Shown here one piece after another: positions 4,622-5,521 of a stretch of 5,521 nt of DNA. Each line of letters opens with the position of its first letter. Position 1 is the first letter of the stretch. Under the pieces are notes generated by a model. It was not told where the DNA came from and did not search any database. It worked only from the letters and a program-made list of their open reading frames with translations. The stretch is taken from positions 1 to 5,521 of the forward strand of contig JAEZFI010000266.1 in NCBI GenBank assembly GCA_023437745.1, given 5' to 3'. The translations under genes and the position numbers were made by a program. The DNA comes from Actinomycetes bacterium (lineage in GTDB: Bacteria > Actinomycetota > Acidimicrobiia > Acidimicrobiales > Microtrichaceae).

Positions 4622-5494
4622 ATGAACGCACATCCCGTCACGTGGGCGCTCCGGCTCCTGGTCGTCCTCCTCCCCCTCGTGGCGGGCGACCTCGTCGGCG
4701 ACGCGCTGGCGGACCGCTCGGTGGCGGTGGCCCGCTCCGGCACGGCGTTGGCATGGCTGGCCTGGGCGGCGCTGGTGCTGGGCGCAGCGGTCCCCCACCC
4801 GATCTCGCTCACCGTGCTGCGGGTGGTCGCGCCCGGCGTCGCCGTCGGTTCGGTGTGGGCCGCGGTGGCGGCGGACGACCTCGACGCACTCGGCGTCACC
4901 GGCGTCGCAGCGGCCGTCGCCGTCGCGGCCCTCGCGCTCTCGGCGTGGGTCGCCGACGACTGCCTCGACGCCCGCTCCTACGGGGACGAGCGGCGCTTCT
5001 CGTTGCGCACGCCCGCCACGCTCATCTTCGGACCGGCGCCCCTCGCCGTCGTGGTCGCCCTGGCCGGCGTGGTCGTGCCGGTGATGCTGCTGGCGGCAAA
5101 GGCCTGGCTCGCCGGGCTCGTGGCGCTCGTCGTCGGCGCCGTGGTCGTGCGGCTCGCCGTCGCCTCGCTCCACACGCTCGCCACCCGCTTCGTGGTGCTG
5201 GTGCCGGCCGGGCTCACCCTCGTCGACCCGCTGGTCCTCGTCGACTCGGTGCTGTTCCCCCGGGCCCGGATCACGCGGCTGTCGCCGGCGCTGGTCGGGA
5301 CGACGGCGACCGACCTCTCGCAGAACGCGCCGGGCCTCGCGGTCGAGGTCGCGCTGGACGGGCCGACCTCCCTCGCCGTGAAGACCGGTCGCCGCACCGC
5401 GGAGGAGACGGAGGTCTCGGCGGTGGTCTTCACCCCGGCTCGTGCCGCGGCCCTCCTGGCCGAAGCTGCCCGCCGAGGGGTCCGGGTCCCCTGA
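4622..5494 (+). CDS. Polytopic membrane protein of unknown function, 290 aa
   Basis: I do not recognise a named family. Hydrophobic segments at about 8-28, 40-57, 62-82, 89-110, 137-158 and 160-183 suggest six transmembrane helices. A loop between the fourth and fifth carries DDCLDARSYGDERRFSLRTP (112-131), rich in charge and probably cytoplasmic. After the last helix there is a soluble tail of about 105 residues. It begins TRFVVLVPAGLTLVDPLVLV (188-207), then has FPRARITRL, and ends with beta-strand-like stretches and an Ala/Arg helix. The 'R-(W/F)-V-x-(V/L)-x-x-x-G-L-x-(L/V)-x-D-x-L' flavour resembles bacterial PH-like domains that follow membrane helices; this is a guess. No transporter, enzyme or protease motif is evident. 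ATG 4622 is preferred over an in-frame TTG at 4580 because it puts the first helix near the N-terminus and keeps the palindrome non-coding. The Shine-Dalgarno is weak (TCGGG just before the ATG). The gene is divergent from the MetE-like gene and may share its regulatory gap. Confidence 0.8.
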   Translation: MNAHPVTWALRLLVVLLPLVAGDLVGDALADRSVAVARSGTALAWLAWAALVLGAAVPHPISLTVLRVVAPGVAVGSVWAAVAADDLDALGVTGVAAAVAVAALALSAWVADDCLDARSYGDERRFSLRTPATLIFGPAPLAVVVALAGVVVPVMLLAAKAWLAGLVALVVGAVVVRLAVASLHTLATRFVVLVPAGLTLVDPLVLVDSVLFPRARITRLSPALVGTTATDLSQNAPGLAVEVALDGPTSLAVKTGRRTAEETEVSAVVFTPARAAALLAEAARRGVRVP

Positions 5495-5521
5495 CCCACC
5501 CTCGTTCTGTGTCGTGAGACG

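Noticed and set aside
3576..4625. 349-codon plus-strand open frame opposite the MetE-like gene
   Set aside because: The product is Arg/Gly/His-rich low-complexity sequence, while the minus strand gives a protein with conserved barrel motifs.
4642..5517. 291-codon plus-strand frame inside the membrane-protein gene
   Set aside because: It is almost entirely Gly, Arg, Pro and Ala, a classic frame-shifted shadow of a GC-rich gene.

Overview
The window is uniformly very GC-rich DNA. Codon third positions are strongly G/C, and several starts have TAnnnT -10 boxes almost touching the start codon. This suggests a high-GC actinobacterium; Acidimicrobiia or a relative is my best guess, inferred from style and gene order rather than from a marker gene. 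I see no rRNA, tRNA, CRISPR array, transposase or phage gene. Most of it looks like ordinary chromosome.

Layout from left to right. Positions 1-102 (minus) hold the first 34 codons of a PknB-type Ser/Thr protein kinase that runs off the left edge. A 72-bp divergent gap carries its probable promoter and a short inverted repeat. A 168-residue single-pass membrane protein of unknown function follows on the plus strand (175-681). It converges with the next gene over a 55-bp gap that holds a small tandem repeat and a GC hairpin.

The minus-strand block 737-4574, read in its own direction, is: a MetE-like barrel protein, a 149-bp gap with a repeat-rich segment and the probable ligA promoter, ligA (NAD-dependent DNA ligase, complete, 706 aa), and a HAD-family phosphatase. 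The HAD gene overlaps the ligA stop by 4 bp and has its own good Shine-Dalgarno sequence, so ligA and the HAD gene are very likely co-translated. A MetE-like gene next to ligA recalls the mycobacterial order Rv3015c-ligA. Unlike the usual family members, this copy seems to have lost its zinc ligands.

A 47-bp divergent gap (4575-4621) contains a perfect 17-bp palindrome set in a longer imperfect dyad. It lies between the MetE-like gene and a plus-strand, roughly six-helix membrane protein of unknown function (4622-5494). The last 27 bp hold nothing I can recognise.

I do not see an evident new multi-gene system. The best leads are the zinc-site-less MetE-like protein beside ligA, the palindrome between divergent genes, and the direct-repeat-flanked segment upstream of ligA.
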